Part shown: piece after piece, positions 1-7,359 of the stretch
How the letters are laid out: each line of letters begins with the position of its first letter
Numbering within the stretch: the stretch's first letter is position 1
NCBI GenBank assembly: GCA_023395465.1
Contig: JAEWZE010000132.1
Coordinates: 1-21,750, forward strand
DNA: 21,750 nucleotides
Direction of reading: 5' to 3'
From: Pseudomonadota bacterium
Lineage (GTDB): Bacteria; Pseudomonadota; Gammaproteobacteria; Xanthomonadales; Xanthomonadaceae
Made by a program: the position numbers and the translations under genes
Notes under the pieces: generated by a model
Database searches by the model: none
Seen by the model: only the letters and a program-made list of their open reading frames with translations
What the model was told of the DNA's origin: nothing

Positions 1-543
1 CAGGACTACGACCGCAACCCGGTCGGCACCCTGGGCACGCTGTACCTGGAGCGCTGGTGCCTCGACTCGCGCGCGGTGCTGGTCGGCGATGCCGCGCACG
101 CCATGGTGCCCTTCCACGGCCAGGGCATGAACTGCGCCTTCGAGGACTGCGTCGCGCTCGCCGACCACCTGCAGTCCGCGCCCGACATCGCCGCCGCCTA
201 CGCCGCCTTCGCCGCGCAGCGCATGCCCGATGCCGCCGCGATCCAGCACATGGCGCTGGAGAACTACCTGGAGATGCGCGACCGCGTCGACAACCACGAC
301 TACCGGCTGCAGCGCGCGCTCGAACTGCAACTGCAGGAGCGCCACCCGGGGCGCTTCGTCCCGCATTACAGCATGGTCACCTTCATGCGCATTCCCTACT
401 CGCTGGCGCTGGCGCGCAGCGAGATCCAGCGCGCGATCCTGGTGCGCGCGACCGCAGGCCTCGACGGCCTGGAGCAGGTGGACTGGGCCGCGCTGGACAC
501 GGAGGTGATGGCCCGGCTCGAGCCGCTGGTCGATACGCCCTAG
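1..543 (+). CDS. kmo: kynurenine 3-monooxygenase, C-terminal part (5' end outside window)
   Basis: This is the last 180 residues of an FAD-dependent aromatic hydroxylase, open from base 1 and ending at TAG 541-543. KMO converts L-kynurenine to 3-hydroxykynurenine with NADPH and O2, an early step of tryptophan breakdown towards quinolinate or anthranilate-type products. The segment LVGDAAHAMVPFHGQGMN (about residues 27-44 of the fragment) is the GD motif that contacts the FAD ribityl chain and pyrophosphate in this flavoprotein class. The following block with HYSMVTFMRIPYSLAL is typical of KMO rather than of UbiH-type enzymes. The start codon and the N-terminal GxGxxG motif lie upstream of the window. 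The remaining kynurenine-pathway genes are not visible, so operon membership cannot be judged. Confidence 0.88.
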   Translation, partial: QDYDRNPVGTLGTLYLERWCLDSRAVLVGDAAHAMVPFHGQGMNCAFEDCVALADHLQSAPDIAAAYAAFAAQRMPDAAAIQHMALENYLEMRDRVDNHDYRLQRALELQLQERHPGRFVPHYSMVTFMRIPYSLALARSEIQRAILVRATAGLDGLEQVDWAALDTEVMARLEPLVDTP

Positions 544-672
544 CGGACGCACGGCGCCCTGCGCGGGTCGCGGATGGCTGCGGCAAAGGGCGCGTAACGG
601 CTGGCATTGCGGGGCGGCGGCCCGCTTTGCGCAGCGCAGATGCCCTGGGGTGTTCCGTACCGCCCACGCACC

Positions 673-678
673 TACAAT
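673..678 (+). promoter_or_regulatory. -10-like hexamer TACAAT directly before the exonuclease I start
   Basis: TACAAT matches the sigma-70 -10 consensus at five of six positions in a stretch that is otherwise very GC-rich. It ends 6 bases before the ATG at 685. Transcription starting about 7 bases downstream of a -10 element would begin at or next to the A of that ATG, giving a leaderless mRNA. No Shine-Dalgarno sequence is visible before 685, which agrees with this. No clear -35 element was found at 16-18 bp spacing. Confidence 0.45.
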
Positions 679-684
679 GCCCGC

Positions 685-2130
685 ATGCCGGCCTCCTTCC
701 TGTTCTACGACCTCGAGACCTTCGGCGCCGATCCGCGCCGCACCCGCATCGCGCAGTTTGCGGCGATCCGCACCGACGAGAACCTCGACGAGATCGAAGC
801 GCCGATCGATTTCCTGGTCCGGCCCGCCGACGACCTGCTGCCCTCGCCCGACGCCACCCTGGTGACCGGACTGCCGCCGCAGCGCGCCTTGGCCGATGGC
901 GTGCCGGAGGCCGAGGCCTTCGCCCGAATCTTCGAGGAGATGGCGCGCCCGCAAACCTGCACGCTCGGCTACAACTCGCTGCGTTTCGACGACGAGTTCG
1001 TGCGCTACGGGCTGTACCGCAACTTCTACGATCCCTACGAGCGCGAGTGGCGCGGCGGCAACTGCCGCTGGGACCTGCTCGACGTGCTGCGCCTGATGCA
1101 CGCGCTGCGCCCGGACGGCATCACCTGGCCGCAGCGCGAGGACGGCAAGGGCACCTCGTTCAAGCTCGAACACCTGGCCGCCGCCAACGGCGTGCGCGTC
1201 GGCGATGCGCACGAGGCGCTGTCGGACGTGCGCGCGCTGATCGGCCTGGCCCGTCGCTTCCGGCAGGCGCAGCCGCGGCTGTGGGACTACGCGCTGCGCC
1301 TGCGCGACAAGCGCCATGTCGCCACCCTGCTCGACACCGTGGCGATGACGCCGGTGCTGCACGTGTCCCAGCGCTATCCGGCCTCGCGCCTGTGCGCGGC
1401 GGCGGTGGCGCCGATCACCCGGCATCCACGCATCGACAGCCGGGTGATCGTGTTCGACCTCGACACCGATCCCGAAGCCCTGCTGCAGCTCGACGCCGAG
1501 ACCATCGCCGCGCGCCTCTACCTGCGCGCCGACCAGCTGCCCGAGGGCCAGGACCGCATCCCGCTCAAGGAAATCCACCTCAACCGCTGCCCGGCCGTGG
1601 TGCGCTGGGACCACCTGCGCCCCGAGGACTTCGCCCGACTGTCGATCGATCCGGCCACCGCGCAGGCCCGCGCCGCGCGCCTGCGCGAAGCCGGGCCCGA
1701 GCTGGCGGAAAAGCTGCGCCGCGTGTACGCGCAACAGCGCGAACAGCCTGCCGCCGACGCCGATGCCGCGCTCTACGACGGCTTCCTGCAGGACGGCGAC
1801 AAGCGCCTGTTCAACGAGGTGCGCGCCACCCCACCGGCGCAGCTGGGCGCGCGCGCGTTCGGCTTCCGCGACCCGCGCATGCCCGAACTGCTGTTCCGCT
1901 ACCGCGCCCGCAACTGGCCCGAGACGCTGGACGCGGCCGAGCGCCTGCGCTGGAACGAGTTCCGCCGGCAGCGCCTGGCCGACGGCAGCCCCCAGTCCGA
2001 ACTCGGCTTCACGCCCTATTTCGAGCGCATCGCCACACTGCGCGCCGAACACGCCGGCGATGCCGCGCGCCTTGCCCTGCTCGACCAGCTCCAGGCCTGG
2101 GGCCAACACCTGCACGCTTCCCTGGCATGA
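685..2130 (+). CDS. sbcB: exodeoxyribonuclease I
   Basis: A 481-residue single-strand-specific 3'-5' exonuclease of the DEDDh family, close in length to E. coli ExoI (475). ExoI degrades ssDNA during mismatch repair and recombination and interacts with SSB. Visible active-site blocks are YDLETFG (D9, E11; Exo I), LGYNSLRFDDEF (D102/D103; Exo II) and GDAHEALSDVRAL (H176, D181; Exo III). The rest matches the SH3-like and C-terminal helical regions of ExoI, for example FLQDGDKRLFNEV and the WNEFRRQRL block. The frame is open upstream to 607, but the ATG at 685 puts the first motif at residue 8, as in homologues. Its stop overlaps the next gene by ATGA. It heads a three-gene coupled unit. Confidence 0.95.
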   Translation: MPASFLFYDLETFGADPRRTRIAQFAAIRTDENLDEIEAPIDFLVRPADDLLPSPDATLVTGLPPQRALADGVPEAEAFARIFEEMARPQTCTLGYNSLRFDDEFVRYGLYRNFYDPYEREWRGGNCRWDLLDVLRLMHALRPDGITWPQREDGKGTSFKLEHLAAANGVRVGDAHEALSDVRALIGLARRFRQAQPRLWDYALRLRDKRHVATLLDTVAMTPVLHVSQRYPASRLCAAAVAPITRHPRIDSRVIVFDLDTDPEALLQLDAETIAARLYLRADQLPEGQDRIPLKEIHLNRCPAVVRWDHLRPEDFARLSIDPATAQARAARLREAGPELAEKLRRVYAQQREQPAADADAALYDGFLQDGDKRLFNEVRATPPAQLGARAFGFRDPRMPELLFRYRARNWPETLDAAERLRWNEFRRQRLADGSPQSELGFTPYFERIATLRAEHAGDAARLALLDQLQAWGQHLHASLA

Positions 2131-2813
2131 CCACCTATTTCACCGACAAGTCGCTGAAGTTCCTGCGCTCGCTGGCGCGCCACAACGAGCGCGCGTGGTT
2201 CCTCGACCACAAGGAAGACTACGAGACGCAGGTGCGCGAACCCTTCCAGCGCCTGCTCGACGACCTGCAGGCGCCGCTGGCGGAAGTGAGCCTGCATTTC
2301 CGCTCGGACTCGCGCAAGGTCGGCGGCTCGATGTTCCGCATCCAGCGCGACACGCGCTACGCCAACGACAAGACGCCCTACAAGCAGTGGCAGGGCGCCC
2401 GGCTCTACCACGAGCGCTGCCGGGAAGTGCCCGCGCCCTCGTTCTACCTGCACCTGCAGCCGGGCGGCAGCTTCTTCGGCGGCGGCATCTGGCATCCCGA
2501 TACCCCGGTGCAGCGCCAGATCCGCCAGTTCATCTTCGACAATCCCGGCGGCTGGAAGGCCGCCGCGCACGCGCCCGCGTTCCGCCGCCGTTTCGACCTC
2601 GACAGCGACGAGATGCTGGTGCGTCCGCCGCGCGGGTTCCCCGAAGACTTCGAATTCCTCGACGACCTGCGCCATCGCAACTTCGTCGCCTGGCGCTCGA
2701 TCGAGGACAGCGTGATGCTCGGACCGCGCCTGCTGCCCACGTTGCGGAAGGACCTGCACGCGCTGGCCTCGTTCATGGATTACCTGTGCGCCGCGCTGGA
2801 CCTGGAGTTCTGA
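2127..2813 (+). CDS. DUF2461 domain-containing protein (TIGR02453 family)
   Basis: A 228-residue soluble protein with no signal peptide or membrane segment. The N-terminal YFTDKSLKFLRSLARHNERAWF and the central block with SKVGGSMFRIQRDTRYANDKTPYK (Ser replaced by Asp-Ser-Arg context here) are characteristic of the DUF2461/TIGR02453 family, as is the later LHLQPGGSFFGGGIW. The biochemical function of the family is not established. The conserved Arg, Asp and Lys residues suggest phosphate or nucleotide contacts, but that is inference. The ATG at 2127 overlaps the exonuclease I stop (ATGA), so translation is probably coupled. Its own TGA overlaps the next ATG at 2813. The link with sbcB may be transcriptional only. 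Confidence 0.85.
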   Translation: MTTYFTDKSLKFLRSLARHNERAWFLDHKEDYETQVREPFQRLLDDLQAPLAEVSLHFRSDSRKVGGSMFRIQRDTRYANDKTPYKQWQGARLYHERCREVPAPSFYLHLQPGGSFFGGGIWHPDTPVQRQIRQFIFDNPGGWKAAAHAPAFRRRFDLDSDEMLVRPPRGFPEDFEFLDDLRHRNFVAWRSIEDSVMLGPRLLPTLRKDLHALASFMDYLCAALDLEF

Positions 2814-3352
2814 TGCGCAAGTGGCTCGTCCTCGCCGTCGCGCTGCTGGCCGCCCTGCTCGCCTGGGTGGCCGCGGGCCCCTTCGTCGCGATGCACGCCA
2901 TCGGCAAGGCGGTGCGCGAGGAGAATGCCGCCGCGCTGGCGCGGCACATCGATTTCCCGCCGCTGCGCGCCAGCCTCAGGGACCAGCTGGGCGACCGCAT
3001 CGCCCGCAGCGTGGGCGTGGACGCGCAGTCGGGCTGGCTCGGCGCGCTGGGCACGGCCGTCGCTAACGAGGTGGCCGGCGGCGCGGTCGACCTGATGGTC
3101 ACGCCCTACGGCATCGGCGCCCTGATCGAGGGCCGCAAGGTCTGGAATCGCGCCACCGGTACGCCACCGCCGCGCACCCCGGAAGGCGCGGCGGCGCGCC
3201 CCGACCCGTGGCGCAACGCGCAGCGCCGCTATGAATCGACGTCCCGCTTCACCGCCACGGTGCAGACCGACGACGGCGCGCCGGTCGTGTTCGTCCTGAC
3301 CCGCGACGGACTGCGCTGGAAACTCTCGGACATCCGCCTGCCGCCCGGCTGA
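2813..3352 (+). CDS. DUF2939 domain-containing membrane-anchored protein
   Basis: A 179-residue protein with a short basic N-terminus (MRK) followed by a hydrophobic helix at about residues 4-26. This is a signal anchor or signal peptide, so most of the chain should be periplasmic. After it come AIGKAVREENAAALARHIDFPPLRASLRDQL and a VTPYGIGALIEG block, the usual arrangement of DUF2939 proteins of gammaproteobacteria. Their function is unknown. The C-terminal part (FVLTRDGLRWKLSDIRLP) resembles the end of the same domain. The start overlaps the previous stop (TGATG at 2811-2815), so it is translationally coupled to the DUF2461 gene. It converges on the acyltransferase gene with 60 bases between the stops. 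Confidence 0.82.
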   Translation: MRKWLVLAVALLAALLAWVAAGPFVAMHAIGKAVREENAAALARHIDFPPLRASLRDQLGDRIARSVGVDAQSGWLGALGTAVANEVAGGAVDLMVTPYGIGALIEGRKVWNRATGTPPPRTPEGAAARPDPWRNAQRRYESTSRFTATVQTDDGAPVVFVLTRDGLRWKLSDIRLPPG

Positions 3353-3412
3353 CCTGTCGGGCACGCGCCTGGCCGGCGCTGCAGGCACTGCTGCCCGGCG
3401 CCGCGCTGCAGT

Positions 3413-4729
3413 TCAGCGTCCGGGCTGGTCCGGTTCCAGCGGGGGATGCGGTGGCTGCGCGCCTGTACCGGCGGGCGCGGACGGCGGCGTCTCCTGCGCG
3501 GGAGCGGGAGCAGTGGACGCGTGCAGCATCGGGTGCCGCTCGGACACGAAACGCGACTTCAGCCGGTTGATGGGCGTTTCCAGCAAGCGGAAACTCAGGT
3601 GGGCGACCAGTACCGCGAACAGCGTCTTGGCCGGCAGCGACACCAGGCCGAAGCGCTCGATGTCCAGCGACAGCAGCTCCAGCCCCTTCACCAGCACCAC
3701 CTCCGAGGGGCGCTGCAGGATGTACAGCCCGTAGCAGATGCCGCCGAGGTAGACCAGCCAGCGCATCCGCAGCAGCGCCGACGCGGGGCGGCCGCGCCAC
3801 TGCAGGGCCCAGGCCACGACCACGTAGAAGTACATCGCCAGGAAGCTGTAGCCGAAGACGCGGCAGAAGAACGCAGTGCGGTCGAAGCCGCCCAGCGCGA
3901 AGACCACGACCCCCAGCCCGGTCAGCACGGGCAACAGCACCGACAGCGCCCACGCCGGCAGGACCGCGCCCGACCGGGCCACGACCGCCAGCCAGACGCC
4001 GACGGCGAGGTTGTCCAGCCGCGCGATCGTCGACAGGTACTGGATGCGCTCGTTCTCGGGAAACAGGATGAACATCGCCAGCCGGAACAGCGGCGACAGC
4101 ACCACCAGCGCCGCCAGCACACGCTTCAACGCGGACAGGTCGAGCCAGCGGACCAGCAGCGGGCACAGCAGGTAGAACTGCTCCTCGATCGAGATCGACC
4201 ACAGCGGTGCCAGCATGTAGGCCGGCTCGACACCGGTGATCGACTCGCGGATGTTGCCGGTAAACAGCAGGTACCAGACCGGGCTTCCCGACTCGCGCAC
4301 GAAGCCGGTGTCGCCGTAAGGCAGCTGGTGCACGATCGCCTGGCCGATCGGCACCACGAGGAACAGCGTCAGCACCAGCAGGTAGTACAGCGGGAAGATC
4401 CGAAGCACCCGGCGCGCGTAGAAGTTGCCGAAGTAGCGCGCGTCTTGGCGCGTGTCGAGCAGGATGCCGCCGATCAGGAAGCCGCTGATCACGAAGAACA
4501 GGTCCACGCCGATCCAGCCCAGGTGCGCCAGCGGCGCCCACTGCGCGAAGAACGCGCCGGCGTCCGGCCAGAAATGATGGAGCGTGACGAGCAGGATCGC
4601 GATGCCGCGCAGCCCCTCCAGCTCGATGATCCTGCCGCGGTATCCGGGTCCCTCTCCCCAACCGGGTGCCCGCGATGCGGCCGGCATGGACGTCGCGCCG
4701 ATGGCTTCCGATGACGGCCGCTGTGCCAA
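3413..4729 (-). CDS. acyltransferase 3 family (OafA/YrhL-like) integral membrane acyltransferase
   Basis: A 438-residue polytopic inner-membrane protein with about ten hydrophobic segments between residues 40 and 395. Acyltransferase-3 proteins move acetyl or other acyl groups from the cytoplasm to sugars of O-antigen, exopolysaccharide or other envelope glycans. Family marks are ELEGLRGIAILLVTLHHF (catalytic His candidates H51/H52), GVDLFFVISGFLIGGIL, FYARRVLRIFPLYYL and LWSISIEEQFYL (E182/E183). The start is TTG at 4729, chosen because GGGAGG lies 5 bases upstream; an internal ATG at 4687 has no such site. The C-terminal ~35 residues are Pro/Ala-rich and cytoplasmic-looking. No polysaccharide gene lies beside it, so the acceptor is unknown. 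Confidence 0.9.
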   Translation of the reverse strand: MAQRPSSEAIGATSMPAASRAPGWGEGPGYRGRIIELEGLRGIAILLVTLHHFWPDAGAFFAQWAPLAHLGWIGVDLFFVISGFLIGGILLDTRQDARYFGNFYARRVLRIFPLYYLLVLTLFLVVPIGQAIVHQLPYGDTGFVRESGSPVWYLLFTGNIRESITGVEPAYMLAPLWSISIEEQFYLLCPLLVRWLDLSALKRVLAALVVLSPLFRLAMFILFPENERIQYLSTIARLDNLAVGVWLAVVARSGAVLPAWALSVLLPVLTGLGVVVFALGGFDRTAFFCRVFGYSFLAMYFYVVVAWALQWRGRPASALLRMRWLVYLGGICYGLYILQRPSEVVLVKGLELLSLDIERFGLVSLPAKTLFAVLVAHLSFRLLETPINRLKSRFVSERHPMLHASTAPAPAQETPPSAPAGTGAQPPHPPLEPDQPGR

Positions 4730-5110
4730 TGCGGCCTCCCTTGGCCTGTTCCGACCGGGTTAACGCGGCGGGAGGCCAGGTCAGGACGCCCCACGGACGC
4801 ACTCCACGTTCCTGCGAGGGGTGGAAGATGAGGCCTCGATCGCAGGCGGCCACGATTCGGTCGTTGGGGTCCCGACTGCCCTTTGAGTTGCGCATCCGGC
4901 GCACAGCCGGTCGTCGTCCGCGACGCCGGAGAGGATCTGGCTTCTCCCGTCCCCGCCGGCCGCCACCACACCCTTGTCCGATCCGCGAAAGCCGCCGCGT
5001 TCTTTCCCATGCATCCGATGTCGATCCGGCCACACAAGGGCCGGGTCCAGGGGGCGGCGAAGGAATGCCCGTCCGGCGTGCGCCGCGCGGCCATCGAGGG
5101 AGCAGGACAC
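4730..5110. other. divergent intergenic region between acyltransferase and the small-protein/radical SAM unit
   Basis: No convincing gene is present; frames that stay open here lack start signals. The region must hold both divergent promoters, but no strong -35/-10 pair could be picked. A hairpin at 5023-5047 (9-bp arms including one G-T pair, 7-base loop ACACAAG) lies about 64 bases before the ATG at 5111 and would sit in the 5' leader. A smaller one is at 4896-4910. A GTTAAC hexamer at 4759-4764 lies about 30 bases upstream of the TTG at 4729. A Shine-Dalgarno-like GAGGGAG precedes 5111. Confidence 0.5.
4735..4740 (-). promoter_or_regulatory. ribosome binding site fixing a TTG start
   Basis: GGGAGG on the minus strand ends 5 bases before TTG at 4729-4727. 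It is one of the best Shine-Dalgarno matches in the window and decides the non-ATG start of the acyltransferase. Confidence 0.6.
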
Positions 5111-5464
5111 ATGAAAGACACGAAGAAGAACGCATCGGTCGAGGATGCGTTGATGGAGCAGCTCCGCTACGGCGGATTCGACAAGCAGAACCTCGCCGAC
5201 CTGGTGAAGGTGGCGGCCTCCATCCACAAGGGCGGCCTGGAACACCTGCGCGGCTTTCCCCTGGGCAAGCCGCCGATCGTCGACGGCCTGCGCCTGAGCG
5301 GCGACATCGGCCTGGACGCCATCGCCCCCCTGCTGCAGGAGATCCTGCCGAAGACCTCGCGCGTCTCCGGACTGCGCCTGTTCCCCAAGGGCATTCCGTG
5401 GCCGGAGGTCTACCACGTGGACGTGGACCTGGGCGCGCCCGTGCAGCAGCAGCGCGGGTTCTGA
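5111..5464 (+). CDS. hypothetical 117-residue protein paired with a radical SAM enzyme
   Basis: I do not recognise the family. The protein has a charged N-terminus (MKDTKK), a helix-prone part (about residues 10-46, with RYGGFDKQNLADLVKVAASI), then LRGFPLGKPPIVDGLRLSGDIGLDAIAPLLQEIL. The C-terminal segment (residues 88-117) is rich in Pro and aromatics: LRLFPKGIPWPEVYHVDVDL, ending QQQRGF. It has no Cys, no signal peptide and no membrane segment. The ATG at 5111 is chosen for the GAGGGAG 9 bases upstream; the frame is open further upstream to 4883 without a better start. The stop is 9 bases before the radical SAM start, so the two are surely co-transcribed. It could be a RiPP-type precursor or protein substrate, or a small partner subunit. 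The sequence looks folded rather than leader-plus-core, so the role is open. Confidence 0.7.
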   Translation: MKDTKKNASVEDALMEQLRYGGFDKQNLADLVKVAASIHKGGLEHLRGFPLGKPPIVDGLRLSGDIGLDAIAPLLQEILPKTSRVSGLRLFPKGIPWPEVYHVDVDLGAPVQQQRGF

Positions 5465-5473
5465 GGCACCGGC

Positions 5474-6532
5474 ATGGGCATCCCGAACATGCTGCCCGCG
5501 TCCGACGGAGCCTACGGCCCCGTCGGCAACGCCACGCTGCAGATCCATCCTTCGCTCCGGTGCAACCTGTCGTGCGCGCACTGCTATTCCAGTTCCGGTC
5601 CGGCGGCCAGCCTGTCGCTGGACCCGGCGCTGGTGTGCAGTGCCATCGAGGACGCGGCCGCGCTGGGCTACGGCGTCGTGTCTGTGTCCGGCGGCGAACC
5701 GCTGATGTATCCGGGCCTGGAGACCGTGCTGCGCCACGCGAAGACGCTGGGCATGCGCACCACCGTCACCACCAACGGCTTCTTCACCGACCACGCCCGC
5801 TTCGCGCGGCTGGCCGGGCTGGTGGACGTGCTGGCGATCAGCCTCGACGGGCCGCCCGAGGTGCACAACCGCGTGCGCGGCCATCCACATGCGTTCGAGC
5901 GGCTGGAGCGCGGGCTGGACGCGGTACGCGCGGCCGGCCTGGCCTTCGGCTTCATCCATACCCTCACGCGCACCGACTGGACCCACCTGCCCTGGGTGGC
6001 CGACTACGCCGCCGCGCAGGGCGCCAGCCTGCTGCAGGTGCATCCGCTGGAGATGAGCGGGCGCGCGCGCAGCGAACTGGCCGATGCCGGTGCGGACGAG
6101 GACATCCTGGCGCGCGTGTACCTGATGGGCATCGCCATCGCCAGCAAGCATGGCTGCCGCATGCAGCTGCAGATGGACATCGTCTATCGCCAGCACGTGC
6201 GCGAGCATCCGGGCCTGTTCTACGCCTGCGCCGATGCGCGCGCCACGTCGGCGCCCGACGCGCTGGGCCTGCTGGTGCTGGAGGCCGACGGCAGCATCGT
6301 GCCGCTCTCGCACGGCTTCGACCGGCGCTACCGCATCGGCAACCTGCACGAGCAGCCGCTGCGCGAGGCCTGGCCGTCGTTCCGCGACCGCCGCCTGCCG
6401 GGGCTGCGGCGCCTGTGCAGGGAGGTCTGGGACGAACTGGGCGCCGACGACAGCCCGCTGCTCAGCAACTGGCACGAGGTGGTCGGCGCCCGCAGCCACG
6501 CGCACCGCATCCCGGCCGCGCTGACGGCCTGA
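5474..6532 (+). CDS. radical SAM protein with degenerate SPASM-like C-terminal domain
   Basis: A 352-residue radical SAM enzyme. CNLSCAHC (C30, C34, C37) is the CxxxCxxC motif that binds the [4Fe-4S] cluster and S-adenosylmethionine. GGEP (73-76), the TTNGFF strand and SLDGPPEVHNRVRG (123-136) are further core motifs of the SPASM/PqqE-like subgroup. The C-terminal part keeps the SPASM pattern of a DG turn, a Pro, then GNLHEQPLREAW, but the usual Cys after that Pro is replaced by LSH (278-280). Only C228, C252 and C315 remain outside the SAM motif, so an auxiliary cluster would be incomplete or differently bound. The enzyme lies 9 bases after a 117-residue partner gene, as peptide-modifying radical SAM enzymes often do. 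Substrate unknown; peptide or protein modification is inference. Confidence 0.85.
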   Translation: MGIPNMLPASDGAYGPVGNATLQIHPSLRCNLSCAHCYSSSGPAASLSLDPALVCSAIEDAAALGYGVVSVSGGEPLMYPGLETVLRHAKTLGMRTTVTTNGFFTDHARFARLAGLVDVLAISLDGPPEVHNRVRGHPHAFERLERGLDAVRAAGLAFGFIHTLTRTDWTHLPWVADYAAAQGASLLQVHPLEMSGRARSELADAGADEDILARVYLMGIAIASKHGCRMQLQMDIVYRQHVREHPGLFYACADARATSAPDALGLLVLEADGSIVPLSHGFDRRYRIGNLHEQPLREAWPSFRDRRLPGLRRLCREVWDELGADDSPLLSNWHEVVGARSHAHRIPAALTA

Positions 6533-6540
6533 GCCGGGCG

Positions 6541-6568
6541 CCCCGGAGGCGCGCTCGCGCCGCCGGGG
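6541..6568. terminator. strong GC hairpin between convergent genes
   Basis: Arms CCCCGGAGGCGCG (6541-6553) and CGCGCCGCCGGGG (6556-6568) pair with one mismatch and almost no loop, 9 bases after the radical SAM stop. There is no T-run, so this may be a Rho-dependent pause or an mRNA 3' end stabiliser rather than a classic intrinsic terminator. Its position suits either strand. Confidence 0.5.
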
Positions 6569-6591
6569 TAAAGCGCGCGACGATGCGCGCC

Positions 6592-6615
6592 CGGCGGCCG
6601 TCCGCACGGCCGCCG
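6592..6615. terminator. second hairpin between convergent genes
   Basis: A perfect 10-bp stem, CGGCGGCCGT (6592-6601) with ACGGCCGCCG (6606-6615), and loop CCGC. It lies 17 bases past the hemerythrin stop on the minus strand. There is no T-run. Together with 6541-6568 it probably ends transcription from both sides. Confidence 0.5.
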
Positions 6616-6632
6616 CGTCGGCGCGCGGTCGA

Positions 6633-7043
6633 TCAGGCCTGCTCGGCGGCCGGGTACAGCTCGGTGTTCTCGCGCTGCAGGCGTTCGAACAGCGCCCGCA
6701 GCACGGTATTGGCGTCGGCGCGGAAGCCGTCGGGATCCGCCGCCAGCCGGGCCGGCACGCGCCAGCGCTGCACGAAGCCGGCGAAGTCTTCCGACAGCCC
6801 CTGCATCTCCGTGCGGTAGCGCCCCGCCATCGCCGCCACGCGCGCATCGCCGCTGCGCTCCAGCGCCGGGTACAGCACCTGCTCTTCGGCGGCCAGGTGG
6901 AACTTGATGTGGCTGGCCGTGCTCACGATCGCCTCGCCGATGCGCTCGGCGTTCTCGCGCACGCCCGCGCGCGACAGCGCCCGCAGCGCATCGATCTGTT
7001 CGAGGATCCGGTCGTGGTCCCGGTGGTAACGCGCGATCTCCAT
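6633..7043 (-). CDS. hemerythrin domain-containing protein with incomplete ligand set
   Basis: A 136-residue helical protein of the hemerythrin HHE cation-binding family, whose members carry a diiron centre for O2, NO or redox sensing. The first half has the expected pattern: YHRDHDRILEQ (H10), then SHIKFHLAAEEQVLYPALE (H45, H49, E53/E54). In the second half the equivalent helices read RYRTEMQGL and RLQRENTELYP: there is no histidine after H49 in the whole chain, only acidic residues. Metal binding may therefore be mononuclear, altered or absent. The ATG at 7043 is chosen because GGAG lies 5 bases upstream; the frame is open to 7262 but that part has no family sequence and runs into a repeat region. 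Monocistronic. Confidence 0.85.
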   Translation of the reverse strand: MEIARYHRDHDRILEQIDALRALSRAGVRENAERIGEAIVSTASHIKFHLAAEEQVLYPALERSGDARVAAMAGRYRTEMQGLSEDFAGFVQRWRVPARLAADPDGFRADANTVLRALFERLQRENTELYPAAEQA

Positions 7044-7221
7044 CACTGCTCCAGCTGCAAACGGAATGCGGGCCGGCATGCGCAGGCCCGTACCTGTTAA
7101 CGGCGGGACGGCGTGGGGCTTGAGTCGAGCGGGACCTGGAGACACCCGGACGAACAGCGTGGCCGAAGTCCGGTCGCCCGCCGTGCACCCGCGGACGCGA
7201 TGGACCGGATCAGGAGGCCGG

Positions 7222-7349
7222 GTTTCCATTGCCCGTCGCCCCCACGGAGGCGGGTTCCCCACCGCCCGTCACCCCCGCGCAGGCGGATCCCACCGTCCGT
7301 CGCCCCCGCACGGACGGGTTTCCACTGCCCGTCACCCCCGCGCAGGCGG
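7222..7349. repeat. four tandem ~32-bp REP-like units
   Basis: Units at 7222-7253, 7254-7286, 7287-7317 and 7318-7349 (32, 33, 31 and 32 bp) share the frame GTTTCCACTGCCCGTC followed by ACCCCCGCGCAGGCGG. The second part is an imperfect palindrome (CCCCCGC..GCGGGGG in the last copy). It resembles the scattered intergenic palindromes with a CCGCG-CAGGCGG core seen in many GC-rich proteobacteria. Units 2 and 4 are most alike in this part; units 1 and 3 carry the variants CCCCCACGGAGGCGG and CCCCCGCACGGACGG. Confidence 0.75.
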
Positions 7350-7359
7350 GGGCCAGGCG

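Noticed and set aside
57..2813. A 918-codon plus-strand frame apparently fusing upstream sequence to the DUF2461 protein
   Set aside because: The part before 2127 is out-of-frame reading of kmo and sbcB, both of which have strong family matches. The DUF2461 domain begins exactly at the coupled ATG at 2127.
4883..5110. N-terminal extension of the 117-residue protein
   Set aside because: The frame is open, but no good start or ribosome binding site is present, the sequence is low-complexity, and ATG 5111 has a suitable GAGGGAG upstream.
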